Source: Veillonellaceae bacterium UBA5809
GTDB taxonomy: Bacteria > Bacillota > Negativicutes > Veillonellales > Dialisteraceae
DNA length: 28,676 nucleotides
Reading direction: 5' to 3'
Assembly: GCA_002417965.1 (NCBI GenBank)
Contig: DIDD01000071.1
Span: 1-28,676 of the forward strand
The translations under genes and the position numbers were made by a program. Within the stretch, counting starts at the first letter, position 1; every line of letters starts with the position of its first letter. The notes under the pieces are model-generated. The model searched no databases, was not told where the DNA came from, and saw nothing but the letters and a program-made list of their open reading frames with translations. Positions 7,035 to 15,934 of this stretch are shown here, piece after piece.

Positions 7035-8443
7035 TCTGCAGAACGGGGGATGACGGTTTTGATAAACCCCACGAAGAGTGCGGAGTATTTGGGATTTACG
7101 ATCCTTCGGTCAATGTGACGCCGGAAGTGTATTACGGACTTTTTGCCCTGCAGCACAGGGGACAGGAAAGTGCCGGAATGACGCTGGTCGACGGAGACGG
7201 GATGAAGAGTTACCGGGCCATGGGGCTTGTCACGGAGGTGTTCCGTACGCTCCCGGACTGCCCGGGGGCACATATTGGAATCGGTCACGTCAGATACAGT
7301 ACCACCGGTTCTTCTATTCCCTGCAATATTCAGCCTCTGCAGGCAGATTGTGCAGAAGGTCCTCTTGCGCTGGCGCATAACGGCAATTTGGTCAATATGG
7401 GCCGGATCCGGGCTGCACTGCTGGAGGAGGGCGCTGATTTTCAGACAACTATGGATTCGGAGGTCATCGTTAAGCTGATTGCCCGTTCGCATGCAGGGAC
7501 GGCGGAGGAAAAAATTTGCGATACCATGAGCCGTATACGGGGAGCCTACGCTCTGGTAATATGTACTGGACATTCGGTTATCGGTGTACGGGATCCTTTT
7601 GGATACAGACCTCTTGTTATTGGGAGGACGTCCCGCGGGGGATGGGTCCTGGCATCGGAGACTTGCGCGCTGGATGCAGTCGGGGCACAGCGGGTCCGTG
7701 ATGTGCAGCCCGGAGAGATTGTTACGGTAGATGCGGAAGGGATTCACAGTATATTCTGCCGTGAAGCCGGAGGGCACCGCCGGGCCATGTGTGTGTTTGA
7801 ATATATTTATTTCGCACGGCCGGACTCCATTATGAACGGTCAGAGTATTTACCAGGCACGGCTCAATATGGGACGGGAACTCTGGAAGGAAACAGGATAT
7901 GAGGCGGATGCGGTCATGAGTGTTCCTGATTCGGGCAACGTGGCGGCTCTTGGCTATTCTCATGCATCAGGTATCCCTTATATAGAAGGGCTGATGAAGA
8001 ATAAATATATGGGCCGTACTTTTATTCAGCCTGATCAGAATATGAGAGAAAGAGCTGTGCGTATGAAACTGAATCCGGTTAGTGAAAATGTAATGGGCAA
8101 GCGCATTGTGCTGATTGATGATTCGATTGTGCGGGGTACGACCAGCGGCATTATTATCCGTCTTCTCAAGGAAGCCGGCGCTGCAGAAATTAATTTATGC
8201 ATCAGTTCGCCTCCCGTGTGTTATCCCTGCTTTTTCGGTATTGATACAGCAGAGAGAAAACAACTGATTGCAGCGAAATATTCCTGCAGTGAAATCTGCC
8301 GCATGATTGGGGCAGACAGACTTCATTATCTGTCAAAAGACGGGCTGGCCCGTTCTATTCAGGCAATTTCTCGAAGGGATCTTTGTTTTGCCTGTTTTGA
8401 CGGAAAATACCCGGAAGCTGTTCCGGCGTTTTCAGAAGAATAA
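7031..8443 (+). CDS. purF: Amidophosphoribosyltransferase
   Basis: This 470-residue enzyme catalyses the committed step of purine synthesis, PRPP plus glutamine to phosphoribosylamine. The class II glutaminase nucleophile is Cys17 in HEECGVFGIYDP, so 16 residues would be removed as a propeptide. GHVRYSTTGSS and AHNGNLVN are further glutaminase motifs. The PRPP loop VLIDDSIVRGTT spans about residues 360-371. The cysteines in PPVCYPCFFGID and LCFACFDGKYPEA match the ligands of the [4Fe-4S] cluster in Bacillus-type, oxygen-sensitive PurF. The only usable start is the GTG at 7031, since an in-frame stop lies at 7022-7024. It overlaps purC by four bases and has no good Shine-Dalgarno sequence, so translation probably depends on coupling to purC. 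Confidence 0.96.
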   Translation: MICRTGDDGFDKPHEECGVFGIYDPSVNVTPEVYYGLFALQHRGQESAGMTLVDGDGMKSYRAMGLVTEVFRTLPDCPGAHIGIGHVRYSTTGSSIPCNIQPLQADCAEGPLALAHNGNLVNMGRIRAALLEEGADFQTTMDSEVIVKLIARSHAGTAEEKICDTMSRIRGAYALVICTGHSVIGVRDPFGYRPLVIGRTSRGGWVLASETCALDAVGAQRVRDVQPGEIVTVDAEGIHSIFCREAGGHRRAMCVFEYIYFARPDSIMNGQSIYQARLNMGRELWKETGYEADAVMSVPDSGNVAALGYSHASGIPYIEGLMKNKYMGRTFIQPDQNMRERAVRMKLNPVSENVMGKRIVLIDDSIVRGTTSGIIIRLLKEAGAAEINLCISSPPVCYPCFFGIDTAERKQLIAAKYSCSEICRMIGADRLHYLSKDGLARSIQAISRRDLCFACFDGKYPEAVPAFSEE

Positions 8444-8453
8444 GGAGACTGTA

Positions 8454-9515
8454 ATGACAGAAAAGAAGAAAGGGCTGACTTATGCAGACGCCGGCGTAAA
8501 TATTGATGCCGGCAACCGGGCGGTGGAATTAATGAAGGATTCCGTCAGGGCTACTTTTACAAAGGGAGTTATCGGAGATGTGGGAGGATTCGGCGGACTG
8601 TACAGCCTGTCGGAATATATGTCCGAGGATCCTGTTCTGGTATCGGGCACTGATGGTGTAGGAACCAAGCTCCGGCTGGCTATCGAACTGGGCATGCACG
8701 GCACAATCGGTCAGGACTGTGTGGCCATGAGTGTCAATGATATTCTGGTACAGGGCGCCCGTCCCCTGTTTTTCCTTGATTATATCGCTTCAGGTCAATT
8801 GGATCCTGAACAGACGGCACAGGTTGTGCGGGGTGTGGCCGAGGCCTGCCGCGAGTCGGGATGTGCGCTTCTTGGCGGAGAAACAGCGGAGATGGCAGGG
8901 TTCTATGCACCCGGTGATTATGATCTGGCGGGTTTTGCAGTGGGGATTGCAGACCGCCGCCATTTAATTACAGGAGCTGATATTTGTGCCGGTGACGTGA
9001 TTTTGGGGCTGCCTTCTTCGGGAGTGCACTCCAATGGGTATTCGTTGGTCCGCCGGATACTGGCTGACCGGCATCTCGATCTGCATCAGGAGTATGACTC
9101 GATGGGCCGTACTCTCGGAGAGGTCCTTTTGACACCCACCAAATTGTACCCCCGTGTCATTCTTCCTCTTTTTGGACAGTGCCGTATCAAAGGCATGGTC
9201 CATATTACAGGAGGCGGATTTTATGAAAATATTCCCCGTGTTCTGCCGCAGGGGACTGCGGCGGAACTGGATGGAGATGCCTGGGATATTCCTTCCGTGT
9301 TCCCGTTTTTGATGAAAGAGGGCGGTGTAGAGGCCCATGAAATGTACCGGACTTTTAACTGCGGCATCGGCATGATCCTGATTCTTTCTGAAAAGGACGG
9401 AGCTGACTGTGAAGCATTTCTGCGCAGCCGGGGAGAATCGGTTTTCTCCATAGGGAGAATTGTCGACGGGGAACGTACAGTATCCATTAAGGGTGGCCTT
9501 TTTCATGGCGCGTAA
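8454..9515 (+). CDS. purM: Phosphoribosylformylglycinamidine cyclo-ligase (AIR synthetase)
   Basis: This 353-residue enzyme closes the imidazole ring (FGAM plus ATP to AIR). It shows GGFGGLYSL, VSGTDGVGTKLRLA, GQDCVAMSVNDILVQGA, LLGGETAEMAGFY, GLPSSGVHSNGYSLVR and HITGGGFYENIPRVLP, the full PurM set. The ATG at 8454 is preceded by AAGGAG (8442-8447) right after the purF stop; the frame extends upstream into purF but without a ribosome site. It overlaps the start of purN by 11 bases. Confidence 0.97.
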   Translation: MTEKKKGLTYADAGVNIDAGNRAVELMKDSVRATFTKGVIGDVGGFGGLYSLSEYMSEDPVLVSGTDGVGTKLRLAIELGMHGTIGQDCVAMSVNDILVQGARPLFFLDYIASGQLDPEQTAQVVRGVAEACRESGCALLGGETAEMAGFYAPGDYDLAGFAVGIADRRHLITGADICAGDVILGLPSSGVHSNGYSLVRRILADRHLDLHQEYDSMGRTLGEVLLTPTKLYPRVILPLFGQCRIKGMVHITGGGFYENIPRVLPQGTAAELDGDAWDIPSVFPFLMKEGGVEAHEMYRTFNCGIGMILILSEKDGADCEAFLRSRGESVFSIGRIVDGERTVSIKGGLFHGA

Positions 9516-10134
9516 AAGAATTGTTGTTTTTGCGTCGGGACGGGGATCCAATGCAGAAGCTATTTATGAAGCTTCCAGAAACGGGACTGTCAACGGAGAC
9601 GTGGTTATGGTTTTTTCCGACCGAAGCCAGGCGGCGGTACTGCGTAAAGCTGCTTCCTGGGGGGTGCCTGCTTTTGCTGCCGATCCAGGCGGATTTTCAT
9701 CAAGGAAAGCATATGATGAGGCGCTGCTTCGGGCGGTGCTGCCTTACCGGCCGGATCTTATATGCCTTGCAGGGTATATGAGAATATGCGGCGCTGAGCT
9801 GGTTCAGGCTTTTCCCGGACGGATTATGAATATTCATCCGGCCCTCCTTCCCAGTTTCCGCGGACTTCATGCGCAGCGACAGGCTGTGGAGGCAGGGGTG
9901 AAAGTGGCAGGCTGCACGGTGCATTTTGTGGGGACCGGACTGGATGACGGGCCTATTATTACGCAGACTGCCGTTCCGGTTTTTGATGATGATACGGAAG
10001 AGTCCCTTTCGGAACGGATACTGCAGGAGGAACATCCTGCCTATGTACGGGCTGTGAAGGCTTTTTGTGAAGACCGTCTGCGGATAGAAGGGCATTGTGT
10101 GCATGGACTGCACGGAAAGGGAGCCGGATTATGA
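9505..10134 (+). CDS. purN: Phosphoribosylglycinamide formyltransferase (10-formyl-THF dependent)
   Basis: This 209-residue enzyme formylates GAR. The N terminus is IVVFASGRGSNAEAI. The catalytic block IMNIHPALLPSFRG carries the Asn and His, and HFVGTGLDDGPIITQ carries the Asp, spaced as in the family. It starts at the ATG at 9505 inside the last codons of purM, with AAGGGTGG at 9489-9496. Its stop overlaps the purH ATG by four bases (ATGA). The ATP/formate-dependent alternative PurT is not seen here. Confidence 0.95.
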   Translation: MARKRIVVFASGRGSNAEAIYEASRNGTVNGDVVMVFSDRSQAAVLRKAASWGVPAFAADPGGFSSRKAYDEALLRAVLPYRPDLICLAGYMRICGAELVQAFPGRIMNIHPALLPSFRGLHAQRQAVEAGVKVAGCTVHFVGTGLDDGPIITQTAVPVFDDDTEESLSERILQEEHPAYVRAVKAFCEDRLRIEGHCVHGLHGKGAGL

Positions 10135-11672
10135 AGATAAAAAGAGCGCTTCTCAGTGTTTCTGATAAAACGGATATTGTTGCATTTGCAGAAGCTCTTC
10201 ATCAAATGGATGTGGAAATTGTTTCCACGGGAGGCACCATGAAAGTATTGGCGTCTGCGGGTATTCCAGTCATTCCTGTCTCTCAGGTTACCGGGTTCCC
10301 GGAAATGATGGATGGCCGTGTTAAAACGCTGCATCCGCTGATACATGGTGGCATTCTGGCAGTCAGAGATAATCCGGAACACAGAAGAGATATGGAAAAG
10401 TACGGTATTCAGGGAATTGACCTGGTTGCCGTCAATCTGTATCCTTTCCGCGAAACGGTGGCACGTCCTGATACGACGCTGGATGAGGCTGTGGAGAATA
10501 TCGATATCGGAGGGCCTTCCATGGTGAGGGCAGCAGCCAAAAATTACCGGTATGTTACGGTGGCCGTGGATCCGTCATCGTATCATGAAATCCTGGAAAG
10601 AATCAGGGATGACCGGCTGACGGAGGAGTTCCGTTTCCATCTGGCGCAGAAGGCATTCCTTCATACGGGCCTGTATGACTGTGCCATTGCCAATTATCTG
10701 GCTGAAAAGGAAAGCGGAGAAGCAGAGGTGCTTCCGGATGTATTTACTCTGGCGGTTACAAAGGTACAGGATCTTCGTTATGGAGAGAATCCCCATCAGA
10801 AAGCTGCTTTTTATAAAGATCCCGGAATACGGGGCGGTATTGCGGCGGCCCGTCAGATCCACGGCAAGGAATTATCATATAATAATATTGTAGATATGGA
10901 GGCTGCCTGGGATTTGGTTACAGAGTGGACCGAATGTCCGGCGTGCGCCATCATCAAGCATACGAATCCCTGCGGAACGGCTACCGGCTCTTCTGCGGCA
11001 GATGCTTTTCAGAGGGCTTTTCATGCAGACAGTGTATCTGCTTATGGAGGTATTGTAGCGCTGAACAGAGAGTGCGGCAGGGAAGCAGCAGAGGCGATGA
11101 AGTCCATTTTCTTTGAGGTAGTGCTGGCTCCTTCTTACAGTGCGGAGGCTCTGGAAATTTTAGAGAAAAAGAAGAATATCCGCCTCATGGAAGTTCCGCC
11201 GGTAACCAAGCAGGAATGGCAGGTCAAAAAAGTATCGGGCGGACTTCTTGTACAGACGTCTGATGACAGTGCAGAAACACGGCAGGACTGCCGGGTTGTT
11301 ACAAAACGGCAGCCTACTGAGGAAGAATGGAAAGCACTGGAGTTTGCGTGGAAGGTGGTCAAACATGTGAAATCCAATGCGATTGTGCTGACAGGATCCG
11401 ATGTGACTTATGGTGTAGGCGCCGGTCAGATGAATCGTGTGGGGGCGGCAGAGATTGCCATCAAGGAAGCTGGCAATAAAGCCCGCGGAGCCGTGTTGGC
11501 GTCAGATGCATTTTTGCCGTTCGGGGACACGGTGGAAGCAGCCGGTAAAGCGGGTATTACTGCTGTGATACAGCCGGGCGGATCAATTCGAGACGGGGAG
11601 TCTGTGGAAATGGCTGACCATTATGGAATTGCCATGGTATTTACAGAACACCGCCATTTTCTTCACGGATAA
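10131..11672 (+). CDS. purH: Bifunctional AICAR formyltransferase / IMP cyclohydrolase
   Basis: This 513-residue bifunctional enzyme performs the last two steps to IMP and has the expected length. The N-terminal MGS-like cyclohydrolase domain has KRALLSVSDKTDIVAFA, EIVSTGGTMKVL and GRVKTLHPLIHGGIL. The C-terminal transformylase domain has DLRYGENPHQKAAFY and IIKHTNPCGTA with Lys276-His277 as the catalytic pair. VKSNAIVL, GAGQMNRV and a final GIAMVFTEHRHFLHG also match. The ATG at 10131 overlaps the purN stop, with AAGGGAG at 10117-10123. Confidence 0.97.
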   Translation: MKIKRALLSVSDKTDIVAFAEALHQMDVEIVSTGGTMKVLASAGIPVIPVSQVTGFPEMMDGRVKTLHPLIHGGILAVRDNPEHRRDMEKYGIQGIDLVAVNLYPFRETVARPDTTLDEAVENIDIGGPSMVRAAAKNYRYVTVAVDPSSYHEILERIRDDRLTEEFRFHLAQKAFLHTGLYDCAIANYLAEKESGEAEVLPDVFTLAVTKVQDLRYGENPHQKAAFYKDPGIRGGIAAARQIHGKELSYNNIVDMEAAWDLVTEWTECPACAIIKHTNPCGTATGSSAADAFQRAFHADSVSAYGGIVALNRECGREAAEAMKSIFFEVVLAPSYSAEALEILEKKKNIRLMEVPPVTKQEWQVKKVSGGLLVQTSDDSAETRQDCRVVTKRQPTEEEWKALEFAWKVVKHVKSNAIVLTGSDVTYGVGAGQMNRVGAAEIAIKEAGNKARGAVLASDAFLPFGDTVEAAGKAGITAVIQPGGSIRDGESVEMADHYGIAMVFTEHRHFLHG

Positions 11673-11686
11673 GAAGAGGAGGCATT

Positions 11687-12961
11687 ATGAAAGTATTGGT
11701 GATCGGCAGCGGCGGACGTGAACACGCTTTGCTGTGGAAGCTGGCACAGAGCCCTTCTGTCACAGAACTTTATGCGATCCCCGGGAACGGGGGAACGGAA
11801 AATCTGGCATCATCGATTCCGATCGGCATGGATAATATAGATGATATTGTGTCTTTTGCCCAGTTAATGCAGGTTGATCTGACGGTAGCAGGACCGGAAA
11901 CAGTATTGACAGAAGGTATCGCCGACCGTTTCCGGGATGAAGGACTTGCTTTGTTCGGACCTTCCCAGGCAGCGGCCCGCATTGAGGGTTCAAAAAGTTT
12001 TGCCAAGGAATTCATGAAAGAATATCATATTCCTACAGCGGAATATGCAGTTTTTGATGATGAGCAGGAAGCTCTGGCCTATGCAGAGGAACAGACTTTC
12101 CCTTTGGTTATTAAAGCTGATGGGCTGGCGGGGGGCAAGGGTGTTGTCATTGTTCAGAATCAGCGGGATGCCGCTGGTGTTATCCGTCATATGATGGAGG
12201 GAATTTCTTTTGGGAATGCAGGACGCAGAATTGTTATTGAAGAGTTTATGCAGGGTGAAGAAGTGAGTGTGCTTGCTTTCTGCGACGGGCATACAGTCGT
12301 ACCCATGGTGCCTTCGCAGGATCATAAACGGGTAGGTGACGGAGATACCGGGCCCAATACTGGAGGCATGGGAGCTTATGCGCCGGCTCCTGTTCTGACG
12401 CCGGCGCTGTCTAAACAGGTTTATGAAGAGATTCTGACACCTGCCGTGGAAGGAATGAGACAAGAGGGATTCCCCTTTAGGGGATGTCTCTATGCGGGAC
12501 TCATGATTACTGATAAAGGTCCCAGAGTTGTGGAATTCAACTGCCGGTTCGGTGATCCTGAAACACAGGCAGTGCTCCCTTTGCTGGACAGTGATTTGGC
12601 AGAAGTGATGATGCACTGCGTAAATGGAACGCTGAGTCCTTCCGATGTACGTTGGAAACAGGGGAGTGCTGTATGTGTTGTTATGGCAGCTTCAGGGTAT
12701 CCCTATGCACCGGCATCAGGAGATAAGATTTCAGGTATTTCGGATGCTGAAAAGACGGGATGTCTTGTGTTTCAGGCGGGGACAGTCAGACTGGGCGGTG
12801 AATTTCTTACGGACGGAGGACGTGTTTTAGATGTGGTAGGGACAGGAAAGGATCTGTCAGCCGCCAGGGATATGGCTTATCAGGGAGTGGTACAGATCCG
12901 ATGGGGCGGGGAACAGTACCGCCATGATATTGCCCAGAAGGGGTTGGATCATTTAAAGTAA
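11687..12961 (+). CDS. purD: Phosphoribosylamine-glycine ligase (GAR synthetase)
   Basis: This 424-residue ATP-grasp enzyme joins phosphoribosylamine and glycine. It shows the N-terminal VLVIGSGGREHALLWKL and AIPGNGGTE, GPSQAAARIEGSK, and the ATP-grasp core VIKADGLAGGKGVVI. PSQDHKRVGDGDTGPNTGGMGAYAP and EFNCRFGDPETQAVLP follow. The ATG at 11687 has AAGAGGAGG in front (11672-11680). It is the last gene of the operon and ends 11 bases before a strong terminator. Confidence 0.97.
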   Translation: MKVLVIGSGGREHALLWKLAQSPSVTELYAIPGNGGTENLASSIPIGMDNIDDIVSFAQLMQVDLTVAGPETVLTEGIADRFRDEGLALFGPSQAAARIEGSKSFAKEFMKEYHIPTAEYAVFDDEQEALAYAEEQTFPLVIKADGLAGGKGVVIVQNQRDAAGVIRHMMEGISFGNAGRRIVIEEFMQGEEVSVLAFCDGHTVVPMVPSQDHKRVGDGDTGPNTGGMGAYAPAPVLTPALSKQVYEEILTPAVEGMRQEGFPFRGCLYAGLMITDKGPRVVEFNCRFGDPETQAVLPLLDSDLAEVMMHCVNGTLSPSDVRWKQGSAVCVVMAASGYPYAPASGDKISGISDAEKTGCLVFQAGTVRLGGEFLTDGGRVLDVVGTGKDLSAARDMAYQGVVQIRWGGEQYRHDIAQKGLDHLK

Positions 12962-12972
12962 TTTTCTGTTGT

Positions 12973-13019
12973 AAAGAGTGGTTTTCCATACATGATTGTA
13001 TGGAAAACCACTCTTTTTT
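12973..13019 (+). terminator. Intrinsic terminator of the pur operon
   Basis: A perfect 20-bp inverted repeat (12973-12992 with 12997-13016) has a TGAT loop and runs into T6. The hairpin begins AAAGAGTGG, so A residues also flank it on the left and it may work on both strands. There is no gene on the minus strand nearby to use it. Confidence 0.95.
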
Positions 13020-13081
13020 GATTCGCAGAAAATGGATGTTTTTTATGATTTTTCATATTTATTGATTTAACTGTATATATA

Positions 13082-13110
13082 TTTACAAAGGTAAAGTAAA
13101 GAGGTATCAT
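13082..13110 (+). promoter_or_regulatory. Promoter of the glutamate synthase operon
   Basis: TTTACA (13082-13087) and TATCAT (13105-13110) are separated by 17 bases in an AT-rich stretch between the pur terminator and the first gltB-like gene. This gives a leader of about 75 bases. I see no riboswitch in it. Confidence 0.75.
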
Positions 13111-13190
13111 ACAATTTAATCACTCTTTTTACTAGATAGCGGAGATAACCTGGCAGGAAATTTTGAATTACCGTAAGAGGAGGCTGGAAT

Positions 13191-14297
13191 ATGTGTCGAA
13201 TTGGGTCGATTAAAAGTAAAGTGCCGGTTTGTCCGGCTGACGTTTTTACGTTGATGATTCCCCAGCAGGAAGGATATGATAACTCCGGTTTCGCTTTTGT
13301 TATGCAGGATATGGACGGGGTATTCCGGCATTATAAAGATAAGCCGCTTTTGTCAGCGGCCTGCACCAAAAAAGGGGCTCAACTGATTGCCAAATATATG
13401 GATGCCCATCATTTTACAGAGGTGAATCAATGGATGCCGCGTGTTTGTCCGCAGGCGGGTCTTGATATTCAGGCTATGCCTTATTATATTTTTCGGAATT
13501 ATGAGTATCCGGAATTTTATAAAGATCAGCCGAGGGAGATACGGGAGCAGCTTCTGCTGGATATCCGGCTCGGGCTGCGGGCGCTTCTGACCCGGGAGAA
13601 CGAGGGATATGTGTATTCTTTCTGGCCGGATGTTCTGACACTGAAAGAAATTGGCGATCCCCAGGACATTGCTTCTTATTTCCGTTTATGGGATGACCGT
13701 GAATCTCTGCAGGCAAGGAATATTGTGGCACAGTGCAGACAGAATACAAATTATGATATTGTCCGGTATGCGGCCCACCCTTTTTTTCTTCAGGGATTTA
13801 CTCTGTGCGCTAACGGAGAAGATACTTTCTTTACCAAAAATAAAGAAGAACTGCAGGCTCTGCATAAGGGATATATAGGGTTTGAGTCGGACTCGCAGGT
13901 GTTTCTGTATACACTGCATTATGTGCTTCATGAACTGCACTGGCCCATCTCTTATTATAAACATGTGATTACACCGCTGAATTTTGATGAAATGAATCAA
14001 AGGTCTGACAGGGATGTGCTGCTTATGATCCGGCAGTCTTTGGCCAATTTAGAAATTAATGGCCCCAATACAATTATTGCGGAGCTTCCCGACGGAAGGA
14101 TGATGACATGCTGCGATTCAAAAAAACTGAGGCCAGTGGTTGTGGGAGGCAATGATACAATGAAAGCCATTTCTTCGGAAGTGGTAGGGCTCAATGCACT
14201 TTTTCCCGACCGTGATACATCCCGGGACATTTATCCTGGGGAACGGGAGGCTGTGGTCATCGGGAATGATCTGGAGGTGCAGCGGTGGAAGCAGTAA
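13191..14297 (+). CDS. Glutamate synthase glutaminase domain protein (GltB domain 1, class II GATase)
   Basis: This 368-residue protein corresponds to the N-terminal amidotransferase domain of glutamate synthase, as a separate gene. Cys2 in MCRIGSIKS would be the N-terminal nucleophile after Met removal. PQQEGYDNSGFAFVMQD lies in the substrate pocket region. EINGPNTIIAELPDGRMMTCCDSKKLRPVVVG in the last third matches the domain's final strands. It would hydrolyse glutamine and pass ammonia to the FMN-domain protein encoded next. GAGGAGG at 13177-13183 supports the ATG. It overlaps the next gene by 13 bases, consistent with a complex. This split arrangement is known in archaea and some anaerobic bacteria. 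Confidence 0.85.
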   Translation: MCRIGSIKSKVPVCPADVFTLMIPQQEGYDNSGFAFVMQDMDGVFRHYKDKPLLSAACTKKGAQLIAKYMDAHHFTEVNQWMPRVCPQAGLDIQAMPYYIFRNYEYPEFYKDQPREIREQLLLDIRLGLRALLTRENEGYVYSFWPDVLTLKEIGDPQDIASYFRLWDDRESLQARNIVAQCRQNTNYDIVRYAAHPFFLQGFTLCANGEDTFFTKNKEELQALHKGYIGFESDSQVFLYTLHYVLHELHWPISYYKHVITPLNFDEMNQRSDRDVLLMIRQSLANLEINGPNTIIAELPDGRMMTCCDSKKLRPVVVGGNDTMKAISSEVVGLNALFPDRDTSRDIYPGEREAVVIGNDLEVQRWKQ

Positions 14298-15922
14298 CTG
14301 TGCATGTGCAGGATGTGTCAGTCAATGACCTGCGCTGGAAAATTAATTATCAGAGAGAACAATGCACGATGTGCGGGTCTTGTCTGGCAGCATGCCCTTT
14401 CCATGCCATTGAAGCAGGCGCTGTCAGGAGAGACCAGGTTAAAAGCCGGAACACGGTTCCCCGCCCGGAGAAAAGCCATGAAACCATGATGGTAATCCGT
14501 CAGTCGGCAGATCCTGCAAGGGCCTGTACAGGCTGTGCGATGTGTGAAAAGGTATGCCCCAATCATGCGATATGGCCGGTGAGAAATCCTGACAGCCGTC
14601 AATCGATCTTGGCCAGGGATAAAGGTCCAGTCAGCCGGGGTGGGCGGAACAGTCTGAATGTGCTGCATACACTGGATCATCTGATTGTGGGACGGATCAG
14701 CCAGATGACCGATCCCTCCCTGGATTCGGAACGGCATACTTTTGATATCAGGGCACCGCTGGGACGTGTGCTTCCAGCAGGAGAACTTCCCTTGGCTGCT
14801 GAAAACGGAGTTTTAAAAGTGACGGGTAAAATTCCTCCGGTTCGGTGGATATATCCTCTGATTTTTTCAGATATGTCGATAGGAGCATTGTCTACCAGAG
14901 CTTGGGAAGCTGTCGCATTGGCCTGTGCCTATCTAAATGAAAAATGCGGCATTCCTATCCGCATGAGTTCGGGAGAAGGAGGGATGCCTGTGCGGCTTCT
15001 GGAGTCTGATTATCTGAAATATTTTATGATTCAAATTGGTTCAGGCCATTTTGGCTGGAATCGAATTCTCCAGGCCATCCCGCATATGAAGACAGATCCG
15101 GCGGCAGTTCTGATTAAAATTGGTCAAGGGGCTAAACCGGGAGACGGCGGACTGCTGCCGGCGTCCAAGGTAGGTCCCCATATCCAGGCTATCCGGGGGA
15201 TTCCCAAAGCGACATTTCATTCACCGCCTAATCATCAGGGGCTTTATTCCATTGAGGAATCGGTTCAAAAAATGCACTTGTCCATGAATGCCGCTTTTGG
15301 ATTCCGTGTGCCCGTTGCCGTCAAGTGCGCCGCTTCAGCGACCTCCGTTTCTGTCTATAACAATCTTCTCAGGGATCCTTATAAAATCTGCGGCGGTTTC
15401 TTCCTTGACGGGATAGAAGGAGGAACGGGCGCAGCGGCAGAAATTTCTTTGGATCATACAGGGCATCCTATTGTATCTAAAATCCGTGACTGTTATCAGG
15501 CTGCCGTCAAACAGGGCCTGCAGGGACAGATTCCTCTCTATGGGGGAGGCGGAATCGGGCTGACCGGAGATGCGGCAGCGGACGCATTTAAACTGATTTG
15601 CCTTGGGGCCAACGGGGTTTTTTCAGGGAAACTTCTGATTCAGATTCTCGGATGTATCGGGAATGAACAGGGCCGGTGCAATGCCTGCAATACGGGTAAA
15701 TGCCCCACCGGCATATGCACGCAGGATCCCCGCCTTGTCAAACGGCTGGATGTAGACAGGGGTGCCCAGCGTATTGTTGACTATGTACTGACTTTTGATA
15801 AAGAACTGAAAAAGTTAATGGCGCCTATTGGGAACAGCACGCTTCCTGTAGGGCGGAGTGATGCATTGGTGACGACAAACAGGGATGTGGCTGACCGGCT
15901 TGGTATCCAATATGTATGCTGA
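14285..15922 (+). CDS. FMN-binding glutamate synthase catalytic subunit with N-terminal ferredoxin domain
   Basis: This 545-residue protein has two [4Fe-4S] motifs near the N terminus: Cys27/30/33/37 (CTMCGSCLAACP) and Cys81/84/87/91 (CTGCAMCEKVCP). The FMN (alpha/beta barrel) synthase domain covers about residues 150-510 and contains KIGQGAKPGDGGLLP (278-292), HSPPNHQGLYSIEE, DGIEGGTGAAAE and YGGGGIGLTGDAA. A cysteine-rich CNACNTGKCPTGIC (465-478) matches the family's Fe-S ligand region. It adds ammonia to 2-oxoglutarate and reduces the product to glutamate. GTG at 14285 is the chosen start, with GGAGGT at 14274-14279, overlapping the glutaminase gene. The N-terminal ferredoxin pair is the archaeal-type form and suggests ferredoxin or an internal Fe-S chain as electron source. 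Confidence 0.9.
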   Translation: MEAVTVHVQDVSVNDLRWKINYQREQCTMCGSCLAACPFHAIEAGAVRRDQVKSRNTVPRPEKSHETMMVIRQSADPARACTGCAMCEKVCPNHAIWPVRNPDSRQSILARDKGPVSRGGRNSLNVLHTLDHLIVGRISQMTDPSLDSERHTFDIRAPLGRVLPAGELPLAAENGVLKVTGKIPPVRWIYPLIFSDMSIGALSTRAWEAVALACAYLNEKCGIPIRMSSGEGGMPVRLLESDYLKYFMIQIGSGHFGWNRILQAIPHMKTDPAAVLIKIGQGAKPGDGGLLPASKVGPHIQAIRGIPKATFHSPPNHQGLYSIEESVQKMHLSMNAAFGFRVPVAVKCAASATSVSVYNNLLRDPYKICGGFFLDGIEGGTGAAAEISLDHTGHPIVSKIRDCYQAAVKQGLQGQIPLYGGGGIGLTGDAAADAFKLICLGANGVFSGKLLIQILGCIGNEQGRCNACNTGKCPTGICTQDPRLVKRLDVDRGAQRIVDYVLTFDKELKKLMAPIGNSTLPVGRSDALVTTNRDVADRLGIQYVC

Positions 15923-15934
15923 GGAGGGATGAAG

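Noticed and set aside
6869..7963. Long open frame (364 codons) on the minus strand opposite purC/purF
   Set aside because: It lies wholly antisense to clear purine genes, has no ribosome site or family motifs, and its composition (rich in Arg, His, Ser) is typical of a shadow frame.
8307..8453. 49-residue N-terminal extension of PurM reading back into purF
   Set aside because: It overlaps the PurF C terminus in another frame. AAGGAG directly precedes the ATG at 8454, where family similarity begins.
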